A stretch of 5,111 nt of DNA from an uncultured Verrucomicrobiota bacterium. Lineage in GTDB: Bacteria > Verrucomicrobiota > Kiritimatiellia > RFP12 > UBA1067. The DNA is taken from positions 1 to 5,111 of the forward strand of contig CAMPAA010000220.1 in assembly GCA_946631345.1 (NCBI GenBank), read 5' to 3'. The notes below the pieces were generated by a model. It saw nothing but the letters and a program-made list of their open reading frames with translations, was not told the DNA's origin and searched no databases. The translations under genes were made by a program, and so were the position numbers. Below are positions 4,441-5,111 of the stretch, piece by piece; within the stretch, counting starts at the first letter, position 1, and the number at the start of each line of letters is the position of its first letter.

Positions 4441-5111
4441 GCGCAAGCGAGAACCAGATAGTCGTTTATCAGCCGAACGAGACCGTCCGGCTGGACGTTC
4501 GTCTTGAAAACGAGACGGTGTGGCTGACGCAGTTGAAGATTGCGGAGTTGTTTGGGGTTCAGAAGGCGGCAATCAGCAAACATGTCAGGAACATATTTGC
4601 TTCTGGAGAACTCGCCAGAGACGCAACAGTTTCCAAAATGGAAACAGTTCAAACGGAGGGTGGCCGTTCGGTTGTTCGTACACAGGAGTTCTTCAATCTG
4701 GATGTCATTATTGCAGTCGGCTACAGGGTGAATTCACAACGTGCGACGCAGTTCCGTATTTGGGCGACGAAGGTACTCAAGGAATATCTCCTTCGCGGGT
4801 ATTCGGTCAATGCCAGGCTAAACCAGCTGGAAGATACGATGCACCATAACCTTGCGCAGCACGACCAACGTATCGCCACTCTTGAGCAGAAGGTCGATTT
4901 CTTCGTGCAGACGAAAGAGCCGCCGTTGCAGAGCATCTTCTACCAGAACCAGTTCTGGGACGCGAAGTCGATGTTGATCAAGTTCATCCGGCGGACGAAG
5001 AAGGAACTGATTGTGATCGACGCCTATCCCGGCGTGGCGACGTGGAAATGTTGCCAATGTGAGAATGTTGCCAGTCATCAATTTCAATTTCCAATTGGGG
5101 AAGCGGCATGA
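4437..5111 (+). CDS. RhuM-family protein, C-terminally truncated by a probable insertion
   Basis: The 224-residue product opens in the style of virulence RhuM-family (COG3943) proteins: NQIVVYQPNETVRLDVRLEN, then VWLTQLKIAELFGVQKAAIS at 29-48 (a helix-turn-helix-like DNA-binding segment), the family core FFNLDVIIAVGYRVNSQRAT at 85-104, QFRIWATKVLKEYLLRGYSV at 105-124, and a probable coiled coil at 126-160. Residues 164-202 begin the C-terminal module (SIFYQNQFWDAKSMLIKFIR, ELIVIDAYPGVAT). From memory of the family, about 100 more residues should follow, including an HDRF-like motif. Instead residues 203-224 are an unrelated cysteine-containing tail ending in TGA. RhuM proteins occur in accessory islands and their function is poorly known. 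I judge this copy a disrupted gene rather than a short variant. Confidence 0.82.
   Translation: MSASENQIVVYQPNETVRLDVRLENETVWLTQLKIAELFGVQKAAISKHVRNIFASGELARDATVSKMETVQTEGGRSVVRTQEFFNLDVIIAVGYRVNSQRATQFRIWATKVLKEYLLRGYSVNARLNQLEDTMHHNLAQHDQRIATLEQKVDFFVQTKEPPLQSIFYQNQFWDAKSMLIKFIRRTKKELIVIDAYPGVATWKCCQCENVASHQFQFPIGEAA
5047..5073 (+). repeat. Direct repeat pair AATGTTGCCA, 17-base period
   Basis: Copies lie at 5047-5056 and 5064-5073. They extend imperfectly to the left as GGAAATGTTGCCA and GAGAATGTTGCCA. A ten-base exact repeat this close together is unlikely by chance in 69 bases and fits a transposase-binding site at an element end. Confidence 0.65.
5097..5111 (+). promoter_or_regulatory. 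Ribosome-binding site and start codon of a gene beyond the right edge (possible)
   Basis: GGGGAAG at 5097-5103 is followed, after four bases, by an ATG at 5108-5110 that shares bases with the truncated RhuM TGA (ATGA). This is the spacing of a functional translation start. If the flanking sequence is an insertion sequence, this would be the first transposase gene. Only the start codon is visible. Confidence 0.3.

Larger units (their letters stand above)
5043..5111. mobile_element. Probable terminal end of an insertion sequence (IS21-like?)
   Basis: RhuM-family similarity stops at 5042, and the following bases begin with TG, as IS21-family ends do. Inside are two copies of AATGTTGCCA, 17 bases apart, then an AT-rich stretch with a repeated CAATTT. 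Multiple short direct repeats near the tips are a known feature of IS21-type ends, where the transposase binds. The opposite end, target duplication and transposase lie outside the window. The family assignment is a guess; an unrelated recombination junction or misassembly is the alternative. Confidence 0.42.

Noticed and set aside
4335..4652. Minus-strand 105-residue frame across the start of the RhuM gene
   Set aside because: It overlaps the strongly family-like RhuM N-terminus antisense, has no ribosome-binding site, and its translation resembles no protein I know.
5040..5111. Simple frameshift as the cause of the RhuM truncation
   Set aside because: Neither alternative frame after 5042 gives a continuation like the family. 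The repeats point to inserted sequence instead.

Overview
The window reads as bacterial chromosome from a GC-rich, Gram-negative-type heterotroph. A Verrucomicrobiota/Kiritimatiellota/Lentisphaerota-type or other PVC-related polysaccharide degrader is the best guess. That guess rests on three things: a secreted FAD-dependent oxidoreductase carrying a carbohydrate-binding-like domain and a beta-propeller, a hybrid GntR-LacI regulator, and an adjacent lipoprotein. No rRNA or marker gene is present, so the taxonomic call is inference.

Left and centre (1 to about 4105, all minus strand) form one apparent transcription unit, read right to left. It starts with a GntR-type winged-helix / LacI-type sugar-binding regulator (4105 to 2990). 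A large exported FAD enzyme follows (3002 to 174), and its start overlaps the regulator's last codons. After a 73-base gap comes the start of a lipoprotein gene (100, running off the left edge). The layout suggests a small sugar-responsive catabolic operon whose regulator controls its own transcription. The enzyme would act outside the cytoplasm on a carbohydrate or glycoside. The substrate cannot be read from the sequence.

The divergent intergenic region (4106 to 4436) holds a strong -10 box for the regulator, two TGGTATAAT extended -10 boxes facing right, a GC-rich stem-loop, small inverted repeats and two overlapping short open frames of doubtful status.

The right side (4437 to 5111, plus strand) carries a RhuM-family gene. 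It follows its family closely for about 200 residues and then abruptly switches to an unrelated 22-residue tail. The switch coincides with an AT-richer stretch holding a 10-base direct repeat at 17-base spacing. This looks like the terminal end of an insertion sequence (IS21-like is my guess) that has broken the gene. A ribosome-binding site and ATG in the last bases suggest that the element's first gene begins at the right edge.

I saw no RNA genes, CRISPR array or convincing defence island. The most notable items are the three-part secreted FAD enzyme, the promoters placed almost directly on start codons, and the interrupted RhuM gene.
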